A stretch of 64,000 nucleotides of DNA from Saprospiraceae bacterium (lineage in GTDB: Bacteria > Bacteroidota > Bacteroidia > Chitinophagales > Saprospiraceae). This document shows, piece by piece, positions 9,232-18,942 of the stretch (position 1 is the first letter of the stretch; the number at the start of each line of letters is the position of its first letter). The stretch is from the NCBI GenBank assembly GCA_016715405.1, contig JADKAE010000014.1, forward strand, positions 82,678 to 146,677. Direction: 5' to 3'. Under the pieces are notes generated by a model. That model saw nothing but the letters and a program-made list of their open reading frames with translations, was not told the DNA's origin and did no database searches. The position numbers and the translations under genes are program-made.

Positions 9232-10313
9232 CTAAATCTTCTCCCGTTTTCGAATCGTCCTTATCGTAACCACAACCCGAGCGAGTACTGTACTGGGAAC
9301 TACAAACCACATCATCGTATGGCTGAAAAACGGCAGCGCATCGTGGTGGGAGGCCGACAGGATGAGGTATACGGTGTAGGCGATATAATAACCCAGAAAA
9401 ACAAAACCTTCCCAGCAGGAAATGATGTTGCCGGTAAAAATATGGGTAAACAAGCCAGGGCCACGGCTATCATGACCGGAATATCAAAACTAAGTGCAGA
9501 TGTGGACACCGGAAGGCCGCCGTGTGATACGGTAGCAGTGAGACCTAATACGGCAAGAATATTAAATAAATTACTCCCAACAACATTACCCACCGCTATA
9601 TCGCGTTCCCCTCTAATACTGGCAATCACGGAAGTAGCCACTTCGGGCATAGAGGTGCCGGCGGCTACGATGGTGAGCCCCACAATGAGGTCGCTCACGC
9701 CCAGTTTTTGCGCAATCTCCACAGCTCCGTTGACCAGCCATCTGGAGCCCAGCACCAATATCACCAATCCGACAATAACCAGAAGTGCGTTGATCAGATA
9801 ACTTGTGGGCTTTTTTTCTATCACCTCTCCAAATTCAGCTTTGTATTCGGCTTTTACGGTTTTATTCTTTTCTTTTCTACTTTGGCGAATAAGGAAAAAG
9901 GTATATCCGATAATGCCTGCAAATAGCACAATACCTTCAATCTGGGATATAGAGCCGTTCCAGGCCATCATCATCATTAGCAGAGAACTGCCGATCATAA
10001 TAGGTACATCGAGGCGGACAAGTTGTTGGGCTACTACCAAAGGTGTGATGATGCCCGATATGCCTAAAATAAACAGCACATTAAAAATATTGCTGCCCAC
10101 CACGTTGCCCACTGCAATCTCGGAACTGCCATTGAGTGAAGACATGACACTCACGGCCATTTCGGGTGAACTGGTGCCAAAAGCTACTATGGTCAACCCG
10201 ATGACAAGGGGAGAAATACCCATGGCCGCAGCCAGTTTGGAAGCCCCTTTTACGAGCAATTCGGCGCCAATAACGAGCATGACGAGTCCGACAATAAGCA
10301 TTAAAATGGGCAT
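9232..10313 (-). CDS. CaCA-family Na+/Ca2+ exchanger, YrbG-like (one frameshift)
   Basis: About 360 residues after adding one base to the A run at 9436-9440; without it the last two helices are lost. The two alpha repeats that form the ion path are clear. The first has GTSSPEMAVSV with VGSNIFNVLF, the second GTSMPEVATSV with VGSNLFNIL. Roughly ten transmembrane segments are visible, with a charged cytoplasmic loop (KEKNKTVKAEYK) between the halves. The family exchanges Ca2+ for Na+ or K+ across the inner membrane. It is monocistronic by appearance: a hairpin at 10318-10352 precedes it and a repeat hairpin follows. Confidence 0.88.
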
Positions 10314-10317
10314 ATAG

Positions 10318-10352
10318 CTTTATTTTGGGTGAAAATCGCCCCAAAATAAAAG
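10318..10352 (-). terminator. Hairpin after the SARP-type regulator gene
   Basis: CTTTATTTTGGG (10318-10329) pairs with CCCAAAATAAAAG (10340-10352), about 40 bases after the regulator stop and before the exchanger start. It is a good stem with an A/T-rich base, consistent with termination of the regulator transcript. Confidence 0.6.
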
Positions 10353-10390
10353 ATTCAGCAGCAAGTAAAGGTATTTGTGTTAAAAAAATA

Positions 10391-11662
10391 TCAGGCGCAT
10401 TGCCTGATCTGGCGCAAGAGTGCAGTGGTTTTTTCGCTGGGCGCTGCGCCCAGGCGTTGATGCAAAAGCGATTTGCATATCTCGAATTGTTGCAGAGCTT
10501 TGTCAAGCAATCCCATCGACGAGTAACAAAACATAAGCCGCCGGTGAGCGGCTTCGCTAAGCGGGTCTATGTCGAGTAGTCGTTGGGAGAGATTGACGGC
10601 AAGTTGGTATTGCGTTTGTTCCGAGTAGTGTTGGGCCAATTTATCGAGGGCAGGCAGGTATTGTTCGCGAAGCCTGTCGCATTCACGGGCGGCCCAGGAG
10701 TCTTCGCAAAAGGCCTCCAGAAATGGTCCCTTGTAATAGGCAAATGCGCGATGAAAAGCATGCAGGGCTTCTTCGGGTTGGTTGTTTCTTTCTTTGAGGT
10801 AAGCTTCTTTCAGACTATTAGTAAAAGCTGCTGCATCGGAAGTGATAGTCAATCTTCTGTGAAAGCTATAGAGTTGGTCTTTGAAAACCAGGTTTTCACC
10901 GCCTATGCCTTGTGCGTCCAGCCATTGGCGGATATGCCAGATGGCGTTATTGAGGGAATTGCGGGCAGAATCGCCGTCTACATCCGGCCAAAGCCAGTCG
11001 ATAATCCTGTCGCGGTGCACAGCCCTTGGATGCTGGTAGAGCAGGTAGGCCAGTAGTGTTTTTTGCTTTCTCGTGAGTTCGCAAACGAGTGGTTGGCCTT
11101 TGTAATACAATAGAAATTCGCCAAAATATTGCACGCGCAGGGCATTTTCGGGCAGGGATACTTCATTTTTATCGTGCAACCAGGCGGGCATGATGCCCAT
11201 TTGATAGCCCCCCAGCAACCAGTCGCAGAGCATCTCCGTGAGCGGTTTATTTTTTTTGGTCGAAACGGATTCGATTTCCCTAACCTTTTTATAAGCGTGC
11301 CGTTCCACACGTTGAAGCAGCAGGGTTTCATCGGCTGCAGGCCAAAACAAAAAATCAAAAAACTCGTATTGGAATGCATCGAGTACTTGTTCGCGGGTAG
11401 AAGAGGCTGCGATAAGTAATAGGGGAATATGTTGAATTTTGTGTAACTTGCAGTTGCGAACTTCTTGTAGTTTTACTAAACCCTCTTCTTGTTTTCCCGG
11501 ATCGTGATTCACGATAATCATTGAAAACTCGCCCAAATAATCCAAATAGTCAGCCGGAAAGCTGAATGGCAAGTCGACGACTTCAAACTCTTCGCCGCAG
11601 ATAGCGCTGAGTTTGCTTTTGGAAAGCAATGCGTTTCCAATGAGTAGTAGTTTGGGGGGCAT
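10391..11662 (-). CDS. SARP/BTAD-type transcriptional regulator with pseudo-receiver domain
   Basis: 423 residues. The N-terminal 120 residues have a receiver-like fold pattern (LLLIGNALLSK, FSMIIVNHDP, HIPLLLIAAS) but the phospho-accepting Asp site is not convincing. A winged-helix DNA-binding domain follows at about 175-265 (LTRKQKTLLAYLLYQ, DRIIDWLWPD, ARNSLNNAIWHIR). The bacterial transcriptional activation domain, made of TPR-like helices, covers about 280-423. This layout is that of SARP-like activators. The small CxxC gene at 11737 diverges from it, and two related beta-rich genes lie beyond, so these may be its targets. That regulatory link is inferred from position only. Confidence 0.8.
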   Translation of the reverse strand: MPPKLLLIGNALLSKSKLSAICGEEFEVVDLPFSFPADYLDYLGEFSMIIVNHDPGKQEEGLVKLQEVRNCKLHKIQHIPLLLIAASSTREQVLDAFQYEFFDFLFWPAADETLLLQRVERHAYKKVREIESVSTKKNKPLTEMLCDWLLGGYQMGIMPAWLHDKNEVSLPENALRVQYFGEFLLYYKGQPLVCELTRKQKTLLAYLLYQHPRAVHRDRIIDWLWPDVDGDSARNSLNNAIWHIRQWLDAQGIGGENLVFKDQLYSFHRRLTITSDAAAFTNSLKEAYLKERNNQPEEALHAFHRAFAYYKGPFLEAFCEDSWAARECDRLREQYLPALDKLAQHYSEQTQYQLAVNLSQRLLDIDPLSEAAHRRLMFCYSSMGLLDKALQQFEICKSLLHQRLGAAPSEKTTALLRQIRQCA

Positions 11663-11736
11663 GGTGTTCGCTTTTGGCTTTCTTAACTATATACTCATAT
11701 GGGGTCTTTCATTACAAATCATAATCGGTAAAAGCT

Positions 11737-11961
11737 ATGCAATTGCATTTTTCCTCAGGTAGTCCGGATTCACACGTTTGCGAAAGTCGCCGCGAAGGCG
11801 ACTGGATCGTATTCACTTGCCCTCAGTGCGAGGAATTTGAACGCAGGATTAATTTTGAAACAGGAGAGCATCACACCACTCCCTCTGCAAATCCCTATAT
11901 TTTGCATCAGGGGAGTTTTATGCCTGCCGGTTTCGAGGCAGATCACATAGGCGCGAATTGA
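11737..11961 (+). CDS. Small CxxC hypothetical protein
   Basis: 74 residues with no signal peptide. It has a CPQC pair near residue 28, with another Cys at residue 15 and a His pair near 45, so a metal site is possible. Sequence composition is coding-like and it occupies its own space, 75 bases from the divergent SARP-type regulator. The ATG at 11737 is the only sensible start. It converges on the beta-rich gene at 12089-13039 across a long hairpin. Function unknown. Confidence 0.65.
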   Translation: MQLHFSSGSPDSHVCESRREGDWIVFTCPQCEEFERRINFETGEHHTTPSANPYILHQGSFMPAGFEADHIGAN

Positions 11962-11987
11962 TTTTGGAATTCGAAAATAAATGTTGT

Positions 11988-12084
11988 CTTGAACAGGATT
12001 TAAGGATGAAAAGACGTACAGGATATTGATTGTCAATCATGTGTATCCTTTAATCCCGTAATCCTGTTCAAGAACACGCTGATC
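11988..12084. repeat. Long hairpin with AATCCTG-type words between convergent genes
   Basis: CTTGAACAGGAT near 11993 is matched by ATCCTGTTCAAG near 12070, and TTTAAGGAT by ATCCTTTAA further in. Both arms consist of variants of the word ACAGGAT/ATCCTGT. It lies between the stop codons of two convergent genes, as a two-way terminator would. Confidence 0.75.
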
Positions 12085-12088
12085 TTCA

Positions 12089-13039
12089 TCAAAACACCTG
12101 CATAAGACATTCGGCAGGCCATTGATCGGAATTGTAACGAGCAACGGCGTGAATGCGATACAATCCGCTCGAGAAATAAGTGGCCGGGAGGACGAACGAA
12201 AGTTGGCCTTGTCCGGATACGTTTACGGGCGACAGGGATAAAGCCATGTGTTGTTTGCCGCCGATAGCCTGTGCGGTCACTTCCAGTTCTATTTGGGTTA
12301 CTTTGCGACTGCCGAGGGTGAGTTCCATGGCAAGTTCCACGAAGGCATTGGTTTGTGGAGCTGCGCCGGGTTGAATTTCCCAGGGGCGATTGATTATGCG
12401 AAGTGTTGCCGTTTGGGGTGCATTAGGAGATGACGTGGGAGGCGTTAGTGGCAACCGCATTTGTATGAAGTTGCTGATAACCTCGGGATGCAGGCCTTGC
12501 AGGGCCATGCTATTGCCGCTTTGCAAGTGCTCGATCCGTCCTTTGAGGGTTTTTCCTTTATCTGCGTTATAGTATTCGATGCGGAAAGTGTATTTGGCTG
12601 CGCCGTCAACTGATGGTGCAAGGTCGGCGCCGCGCCCCTTGGCGGTTGTTTCCTGTGGTATTTCAGCAATGGGTTGTTCCGGATTGGGCTACCTGTTGGA
12701 GGTAACCAACGGCCATCAACATCTTATCTGCGTCGTCGTAAGTAATGCTCCGGCCAATTTCCTGATGGTTGCCGGCGTGCAGTGTAAAATAAAAAGCGCC
12801 GGCTTCTTCATTGGTTTTAAATTGTTTGGGTTTTGACGCATTGCGAATGACGGCATTCAAGCCGGCGGAGGCATTGTCTTTGGCATTATAGGCCTGGCTG
12901 AAAAAGATGGGCCTGCCATGCACATCGCCGCAGCAAAAATAGTACAACCCGCTTGCCTTATCTTCAAAAGTTGAAAGCCCGGCAGGGCGTGTGGAGGCGC
13001 CAGTGCCGGATTCTGACGGCTTTTGTTGGCTGATTTCAT
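12089..13039 (-). CDS. Beta-rich hypothetical protein (two frame breaks)
   Basis: Three overlapping frames join into about 317 residues if one base is added at 13034-13036 and two bases (or minus one) at 12684-12688. The N-terminal third contains YYFCCGDVHGRPIFF, and the middle FTLHAGNHQEIG. The last 150 residues form alternating strands ending SSGLYRIHAVARY. This tail resembles the neighbouring 156-residue protein at 13175-13645 (compare EEGVYRLLAIINL), so the two genes are probably related by duplication. No signal peptide is present. The second break cannot be fixed by a single added base, so a real pseudogene is not excluded. Function unknown. Confidence 0.55.
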
Positions 13040-13082
13040 GGCTCAGGCGGTTTTTTGTGGGAATGGATGGATTTACGGAGAT

Positions 13083-13161
13083 GGTTTATAGGTTTATGGG
13101 TTTATAGGTTTATTTCTTTACCATAAACCCATAAACTTATAAACCCATAAACTGATAAACC
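13083..13161. repeat. GGTTTAT hairpin
   Basis: Left arm 13083-13113 is built from GGTTTATA/GGTTTATG. Right arm 13121-13161 is built from ATAAACCC/ATAAACTT, the complements. It lies between two co-oriented minus-strand genes, 14 bases before the stop of the gene at 13175. A fragment of the same word appears near 37282-37350. Confidence 0.8.
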
Positions 13162-13174
13162 TCATCTAAAGCAC

Positions 13175-13645
13175 TTACGCGGCCTGATAGAATTGGATCA
13201 AGCCGAGGTCTGCGAAAGCGACAACAGGTGCTTTGGCGCCGCCGGGGCCTTCCAGGTTGATGATAGCCAACAGGCGGTAAACGCCTTCTTCCACTTCATT
13301 AGCGGGGATGTTGACCTTCACGGAGTAGTCGTTGGCCAGTGCGGGAACGAACGGTGTAGCGGCTTTAAAGTCTTGTGCGAATTCGCCGCCGCCCATTTTT
13401 TCGAGGATTACTTTGCATTTCCAGGTGCCGCTCATCAACAGGGCCAAGCCGCCTTGAACCCTCCATTTCAGGGTTACGATAGAGGATTGGTCAGTTTGGA
13501 TGAAACGGTTGGTCACGGTGGGGTCAAACGGACCCGGTGCGGGGAATGTACCTCCGGTGTCAGCGCCTTCCGTCATAATGGCGAAAGAGCCGTTTTGGAT
13601 GGAAAAGTTGCCAGCTACATTGGTTTCAAAATGCAGATCTGCCAT
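13175..13645 (-). CDS. Beta-rich hypothetical protein, 156 residues
   Basis: An intact gene starting at the ATG 13643-13645. The protein has no signal peptide or membrane segment, is low in charge, and alternates hydrophobic strands throughout, like a beta-sandwich. The pattern GTWKCKVILEKMG through EEGVYRLLAIINLEG matches the C-terminal half of the upstream paralogue at 12089-13039. Both stand beside a SARP-type regulator. A possible -7 element (TACTTTTG on the minus strand, 13766-13773) lies 120 bases upstream. Function unknown; a structural or effector-module role would be a guess. Confidence 0.7.
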   Translation of the reverse strand: MADLHFETNVAGNFSIQNGSFAIMTEGADTGGTFPAPGPFDPTVTNRFIQTDQSSIVTLKWRVQGGLALLMSGTWKCKVILEKMGGGEFAQDFKAATPFVPALANDYSVKVNIPANEVEEGVYRLLAIINLEGPGGAKAPVVAFADLGLIQFYQAA

Positions 13646-13817
13646 GGTTCTTTAGGTTTGTGCAATTTGGGCAAAGACAGGTTCACGGCGCCCGTAGGCT
13701 GTACTTTACTTGCGTTGCGGTGAATTTGGTTTTTTATAAAAAATGTTCATTTCGTGAACCATGGACAAAAGTATTCCCGCCGGCTTAATGCCCGGTTAAT
13801 TTGCACTTAATTGTTAA

Positions 13818-14360
13818 TTAATTAACTTTCCGTCCCTCCGCTGTGCGCGAATTTACGGCAGATTTATTGATCTTCCTGAGGTCGACCAACAAGCTGGCAT
13901 AAGCGCTTTCGGTGTCTACGCGGTATTTCTTGCCTTCATAGGTCACCTGTCCATCGCGGCGGTTCCATTCGGATGCCAGCAATACATATCGGTTGCCGGC
14001 TTTTGGGCTGGGGCCGAAGACAAGGTACCGGTCTTCGCCGCCGGTTTCAAAACTCACGGCAAAACGATCAGATTTTGGACTAAACAAAAACACGCCCGGT
14101 GTGCCTTTGCGGATCACAATTTCTTCTACCTGTCTGCCATCGATAATCTTGATCTGGCCGCGTATAATTTCCGAAGTACCGCTATTGATCTCCCTGCGCA
14201 TCACGATGTCGTTTGACAAATAAAATTGCACGCGCTTGAGCTCTTCATCGGTCCAGCGGTTTTGTTCATAAACTTGCTGGGTAAACGGGCGGAGGGTTGG
14301 GCCACAGGCGCTGAGCACCCCCAGCAACAATAATAAACCTCCAGTGATAATGCGGTTCAT
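13818..14360 (-). CDS. Lipoprotein, hypothetical
   Basis: 180 residues. A short lipoprotein signal with lipobox LSAC places the mature N-terminal Cys at residue 19. The mature part is a compact alpha/beta domain containing LKRVQFYLSNDIVMRRE, repeated beta strands and a YEGKKYRV element. This type is common in Bacteroidota and uncharacterised. It probably sits in the periplasmic face of the inner or outer membrane. It diverges from the gene at 14501. Confidence 0.75.
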   Translation of the reverse strand: MNRIITGGLLLLLGVLSACGPTLRPFTQQVYEQNRWTDEELKRVQFYLSNDIVMRREINSGTSEIIRGQIKIIDGRQVEEIVIRKGTPGVFLFSPKSDRFAVSFETGGEDRYLVFGPSPKAGNRYVLLASEWNRRDGQVTYEGKKYRVDTESAYASLLVDLRKINKSAVNSRTAEGRKVN

Positions 14361-14471
14361 GTGTATTGTGTTTTTATATCTACGAAATTAAGGCCTGTAG
14401 GTATAGCATGGATATACATTAAGAATAATTAACCCCGGCTTAACGCATTTTAACGGCTTCCAAAAGTTTTT

Positions 14472-14479
14472 TACCTTTG
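14472..14479 (+). promoter_or_regulatory. -7 promoter element (TACCTTTG)
   Basis: A perfect TAnnTTTG, 22 bases before the ATG at 14501, placed correctly for a short leader. Confidence 0.6.
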
Positions 14480-14500
14480 GTGCGGTTATCAACTGATTAT

Positions 14501-14992
14501 ATGGAAGCGCTACAAACGCAATGGGATATTTGGTGGCCCCGCATCCAGGCATGGGTGGAAGACTTAACCCTCGCAGAATGGGGAATTGGAGGCGGTGTGG
14601 TCTTGGTTTTGATACTGCTGTGGATTTGGCGCGGTTCGAGCCGATCGCGAAACAAGCAATTCGCCCCACAGCTAACATTACATACTTTTCAGATTGCACC
14701 CCTCGGCCGCGATGCTTTTTTCAAGATTCGCAACAACGGCGAAATGGCTACCCTAACGACTATGTTGATCAAAGGCCGCAACGACTTGCTGATCAAAAGC
14801 GACTATGCCGGCCATCAGATCGATAAAGACAAAGTTTACGGCATTTTGCTCGAAACCACTTCTACTGCGCGCATCCAAAACGATTTCAGCATCGAGCTGA
14901 TGTTTATCGACCAACAACGCAATGTATACCGCCAGATTTTTGATATGCGCCAACAGGCCGCGCTGCCGCCGAAGTTGGTGAGAACCGCGTAG
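14501..14992 (+). CDS. Single-pass membrane protein, hypothetical
   Basis: 163 residues from the ATG at 14501, chosen over 14477 because the -7 promoter element lies between them. A short N-terminal region is followed by one transmembrane helix at about residues 30-46 (GGVVLVLILLWIW). A basic stop-transfer segment and a soluble alpha/beta domain follow, the latter with many short strands (FQIAPLG, LLIKSDYAG, IELMFID). No known family is recognised. Its stop codon TAG is part of a perfect hairpin whose other arm holds the stop of the convergent gene. Confidence 0.7.
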   Translation: MEALQTQWDIWWPRIQAWVEDLTLAEWGIGGGVVLVLILLWIWRGSSRSRNKQFAPQLTLHTFQIAPLGRDAFFKIRNNGEMATLTTMLIKGRNDLLIKSDYAGHQIDKDKVYGILLETTSTARIQNDFSIELMFIDQQRNVYRQIFDMRQQAALPPKLVRTA

Positions 14993-15017
14993 AGACGCAA
15001 GATTTTGCGTCTCTACG
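14988..15017. terminator. Perfect 13-bp hairpin shared by two convergent stop codons
   Basis: CGTAGAGACGCAA (14988-15000) and TTGCGTCTCTACG (15005-15017) are exact reverse complements with a 4-base loop. The TAG in the left arm ends the plus-strand gene (14990-14992). The TAG read on the other strand in the right arm ends the minus-strand gene (15013-15015). Placement and symmetry suit a two-way terminator. Confidence 0.85.
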
Positions 15018-17260
15018 GAATCGGTGTCATTCGGAAATCGATGGTGGCCAGCCCACCCGCGTCAAAATGAAATATCTCGAATTTGTGTTCACCGGCATGA
15101 AGATCAACGATGACCTCGTCTACTGCGGGTTCGTGTATATCCCAATGGTCAATAAGCAGGTTTCCATCCATGTATAATTTCAGGCCGTCGTCGCTTGTCA
15201 CGGTGAGCCGGTATTTTCCTGCGGGCGCCGACACAGTAGCGTTTGCAAAGGTGGCGAACTTGTCGGCGGGCACTTTTTCGTGGGGGGCGCCCCACCAGCG
15301 CCATGTCAGTTGCGGCGTGGATTGCGCGTGTAGGGGTATTTGCTTGCGCAGTGCGGCAAAAGCCTCAAAATTGGTTAGTGGGTCGCTGGATTCGTCGTAT
15401 GCTACCCATTTTACCTGCCAGTTGAAGGGCTGGTCGAAGTATTGGAAGCTAAATAGATAAGGGTTTCCGCTTTGATGGAAATACCCCCATTGGTCGACAA
15501 AGGTCTTACCTTTAAATTCCATTTCCAGGACAACCAAATGGGAACCTGCTTTGCGTCGAAGGCTAATAGTAGCAGGCATACTTCCGCTGCTCTCGCTGGT
15601 TTCTTCCAGCCCATCGTATTTAATTATCCTCCACTCTCCTTTGGGACCCATTATATCAAAAGTGAAAAGGTCGTCTTTTAATTCGCGCAACCAGATGGCG
15701 GGGTATTCGAAATTATAAGGGCCCCATTCGTTGACCAGCATATACCGGCGGCCGCGCGGATGGTCTTTTGGCAAAGAAGCGTCAAGGCCATCAGGTAGTG
15801 GCGCGGGGATTTTCTTCTGCACCCAGTCGGGCAATTGCAGCACTTGCTCAAATACAGTGGTATCTGTTATTGTAGCTTCTTGAATTAGCCTGTTTTTTTC
15901 GCGATCGGGGATAGCTGAGGTGAGTTGTTCCGGCACATAGACATTATTTTTTACCAAAAACCGGTTTTCGTTGGGTTGTTCTTCCTGGAGTAATTGCTGG
16001 AAGTGGTAAAACTCGTTGTTGTCGTTGATGATCACTTTGCGGGTGCCTGCGATTTTGAGAGGTGTTTTAACCGATACAAAGGCGTTGCGCCACAGGTTGT
16101 AATCGCGGCTCATCACATCGCGGTTTTGGGCGTAACCCCAGTCGGTGGGTTGTTCTTTGCGCTGCCATAGCCATACGCCGGTTTGGTTGTCGGCAAAATA
16201 GTTATTTGCGATAGTATTATTCTGGCCGTGTTCGATAGCAATGCCGTGTTGGCAGTTGGTGATGCGATTGCCTGCAATGAGCGTCTGGTAGCTATAGCCG
16301 CCCCATACGCCGTAGGTACATTCGTCGAGGCGGTTGCCGATGATTTGGTTGGAGCTAAAAGTGACTTCCACTCCATTGGTGGGGGAGTGCGAGAAGTCGT
16401 TGGCGTACAGCATATTATTATTGCAGCCGCCTTCGCCCGTATCCATTGTGCTTTGGCCTGCCCAGAGGAAAAAGCCGTCGCCGGAGTGTGTGGCAGAGTT
16501 GTAGGCGAACACATTGTCGTTGCTCTGCTCGTAGCACAAAATGGCGGCAGAATCTTGCCCGCGGCTGTAAAAACCGTGGCTATACCCCGCACATTCCAGT
16601 CGAGGCGGTTGTGCATAACTTTATTGCGGCTACTGCGATACAGGCCGATACCGATGCCGGAATTGAATCGAATGTCGTTATTGTAAAACAAGCCGTCGTT
16701 GCAGCGCGTAAGCATGATGCCGTTTTGGCCCTGGTTGATGCGTACGTTGTGAATATTGGCTTTGTTGCAATCTTTGAGGTAGATGGCGGCGCCGTAGCGC
16801 AGCCACTCGTCTTTTTCGTTTTGGTGGTAGCTCAGCCAGTCGGAGAGATCTTCGCGTTCGCGCATGCTGTAGAGGCGTTGGCGGTAATTGTAGCTCAGGT
16901 CGCTGTTTTCAATAACGAGACCTTCCACGTTTTCCGCCATAAGGGCTACGCGGTAGCTTCTGGCGTAGAGATTTTTGATAGTAACATTTTTGCTGTCTTT
17001 AATCAGGATGGCAAGCCCGTTGTAGCGATCGGGGGATACTTGTTCGGTATTCCCGTCGAGCACGGCGCCGTCAAAATCTACCACGATATTTTCGCCTTGT
17101 ATCGTCACTACCGGTTTATCTAAGGCGGGTAAGTAGTAATAATTGGCTTGAAAGGTAGTAGAGGCATTGATGACCATGCCTTGTTGTATTTTTACTTTTG
17201 AGAAAATGCATAGTTTGAAAACAGGAATAGGATAGCGACAACAAGAATCCGTACAAACAT
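15013..17260 (-). CDS. Secreted right-handed beta-helix protein with C-terminal PA14 domain (two frameshifts)
   Basis: The ATG at 17258-17260 encodes a clear signal peptide (MFVRILVVAILFLF...AFSQ). Adding one base at 17196-17199 and one at 16585-16588 links three frames into about 749 residues. Residues 30-360 are parallel beta-helix repeats of the NosD/PbH1 kind (NVTIKNL, NGIMLTRCNDGLFYNN, GIGLYRSSRNKVMHN, NNTIANNYF), a fold common in polysaccharide lyases and CASH-domain proteins. A middle beta domain follows. The last 100 residues match PA14, a glycan-binding domain (TVTSDDGLKLYMDGNLL, LHAGEHKFEIFHF). It probably binds or trims extracellular glycans. No T9SS sorting tail is seen. Confidence 0.75.
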
Positions 17261-17341
17261 ACTGAGGGATTAAATGATTAGTTAAAATTCAAAGATCGGT
17301 CAAACCAATCTACATTGCATAACGTCTAATAGATAAAAAAC

Positions 17342-17349
17342 TATATTTG
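17342..17349 (+). promoter_or_regulatory. -7 promoter element (TATATTTG)
   Basis: A perfect TAnnTTTG, 21 bases before the ATG at 17370. A TTG at 17315-17317 could be the -33 element, though the spacing is slightly long. Confidence 0.6.
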
Positions 17350-17369
17350 CACACAAACCACAGCTGATT

Positions 17370-17999
17370 ATGAAAAAAACATTCCTGTTTGGCTTGATGA
17401 TATTGGGATTGACCATGGTATGTCAGTCTGGCCTATACGCCCAGGGCGGCAAGAAAAAAAGCTCTAAAAACGACGAATATTTTGACGACCGCGGCGGATT
17501 TAAGCACCGGTTGTGGTACGGCGGGGGTTTTTCGCTGGGATTTTCGGGCTCTGGCGACTGTATTGGTTGTTATAGCTTATTTCAACTGGGCTTATCGCCT
17601 ATGGTGGGATATAAATTGATAGGTGATTTGTCGGTGGGCCCGCGTGTATCTTTCTTATACAACAATATTCGAGTTCGCGTAGGCAATGGCAATGTTGAGT
17701 CTGTCAATCCTGTATCATGGTCTGTCGGCGTATTTACGCGGTATAAATTCTTGAATTTCTTGTTCGCTCATGCCGAATATGGCATTGAAAACAGGGTTAA
17801 TTCTATAGGAATTGATTTCAATGACAAAGTCGTTTTTACCCGATTACAACGCAATAATGCATATCTCGGGCTCGGCTACAACGGCTCCTCCGGCTCAATT
17901 TGGGGATTTGAAATAGCGCTGCTCTATAACTTGAATTTGCCTAACAATGATATTGAATCGCCGTTTGATATCCGGGCGGGGATAACGTATAATTTTTAA
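17370..17999 (+). CDS. Outer-membrane beta-barrel protein
   Basis: 209 residues with a signal peptide cleaved after LYAQ (about residue 26). A basic spacer (GGKKKSSK) is followed by amphipathic strands separated by glycine- and aromatic-rich turns, ending with IRAGITYNF. The terminal Phe is typical of barrels assembled by the Bam complex. It resembles small eight- to ten-stranded OmpX/opacity-like barrels of Bacteroidota. Its function is unknown. It converges on the LytTR response-regulator gene across a tandem repeat hairpin. Confidence 0.78.
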   Translation: MKKTFLFGLMILGLTMVCQSGLYAQGGKKKSSKNDEYFDDRGGFKHRLWYGGGFSLGFSGSGDCIGCYSLFQLGLSPMVGYKLIGDLSVGPRVSFLYNNIRVRVGNGNVESVNPVSWSVGVFTRYKFLNFLFAHAEYGIENRVNSIGIDFNDKVVFTRLQRNNAYLGLGYNGSSGSIWGFEIALLYNLNLPNNDIESPFDIRAGITYNF

Positions 18000-18001
18000 T
18001 T

Positions 18002-18172
18002 TGCTAATGTGCTGATTATTTAATGTGCTGATGTGCTGATGAGTTAATGTGCTGATAATTAAAATATTATAAACTTTTTATTTTGTTTAAATATTAATGA
18101 TATTATCAGCAAATCAGCAAATCAGCAAATCAGCAAATCAGCAAATCAGCAAATCAGCAAATCAGCAAATCA
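18002..18172. repeat. GTGCTGAT / AAATCAGC array between convergent genes
   Basis: The left side holds four spaced copies of GTGCTGAT (18007-18051). The right side holds about eight perfect tandem copies of the 8-mer AAATCAGC (ending near 18168). The two words are complementary over ATCAGC/GCTGAT. The stop codon of the response regulator (18170-18172) lies at the end of the array. Related words recur at 46248-46324. Confidence 0.85.
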
Positions 18173-18942
18173 ATTCTGTAGTTTCTCCTTCAAAACCTGC
18201 CTGTATTTTGGCCCGACGGGCAGCGAAAGCGCTTTGCTGCCGCTTGGAGCGCGGTGTAATTCTACCGTAGTAAAATTAGAGGCAAAACCTTTCACATCTT
18301 CCAGATTAACAATAAAACTATCATGGATGCGCAGGAATCGGTCGACGGGTAGTTGCTGTTCGATATGCTTCAGTCGCTCGCGGGTGAGGTATTCGCCGGA
18401 GGAAGTCACTATTCTCACATTCACATTGGCGCCTTCGCAATAAATGATGTCGTCGAGCCATACCTTGATCAGCATTTGCTTCACTTTGATCATCAGAAAA
18501 GGCCGTGAGGCAGGCACAGTGGCAGGTGTCACGCTTTTACAGGCGTGGATGCAGTGGGCGTATTGAGTTCGCGGATGGCCTTGTCGACGGCGCGAAACAA
18601 CTTGTCAGGTTCCACGGGTTTAAGCAGATAGGCGGAGGCGTTGTATTCGTAGCCTTTAATAGCATATTCGGGGAACGCCGTTACAAAAATAACCCGAAAG
18701 GAGGGTTCGAGCCGTCGCAGCGATTCGAGCAGGCTAAAGCCGCTGGCCTCGGGCATCTCTACGTCGAGAAACAATAAATCAGGCATGGGATTTTTACCCG
18801 AAGCCAGGTATTGATAAGCCTCCTGTGCATTTTCAAAGGCAGCCTGGAATTCGAGGTCGAGCCGGCTTTGCAGCAAACCCGTGATATGTTGGCGCTGCAA
18901 TTCTACATCTTCCACCACGATGAAGCGATAGGTCATTTTCAT
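18170..18942 (-). CDS. LytTR-family response regulator (one frameshift)
   Basis: About 257 residues after adding one base to the T run at 18535-18538. Residues 1-125 are a receiver domain with the acidic pair ED at 11-12, the phospho-acceptor D60 (FLDVEMP), the switch Thr in VTAF, and KP near 108. The C-terminal half is a LytTR DNA-binding domain (IIYCEGANVNVRIVTSSGEYLTRERLKHIEQQLP, written here only as landmarks IIYCEG, LKHIEQQL and FLRIHDSFIVN). It regulates transcription in partnership with the kinase gene immediately upstream, which overlaps it by four bases (ATGA). The frameshift falls in the flexible linker between domains. Confidence 0.85.

Noticed and set aside
18100..18172. CRISPR-like array of AAATCAGC repeats
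   Set aside because: The units are 8 bases and directly adjacent with no spacers; no cas gene is in the window.
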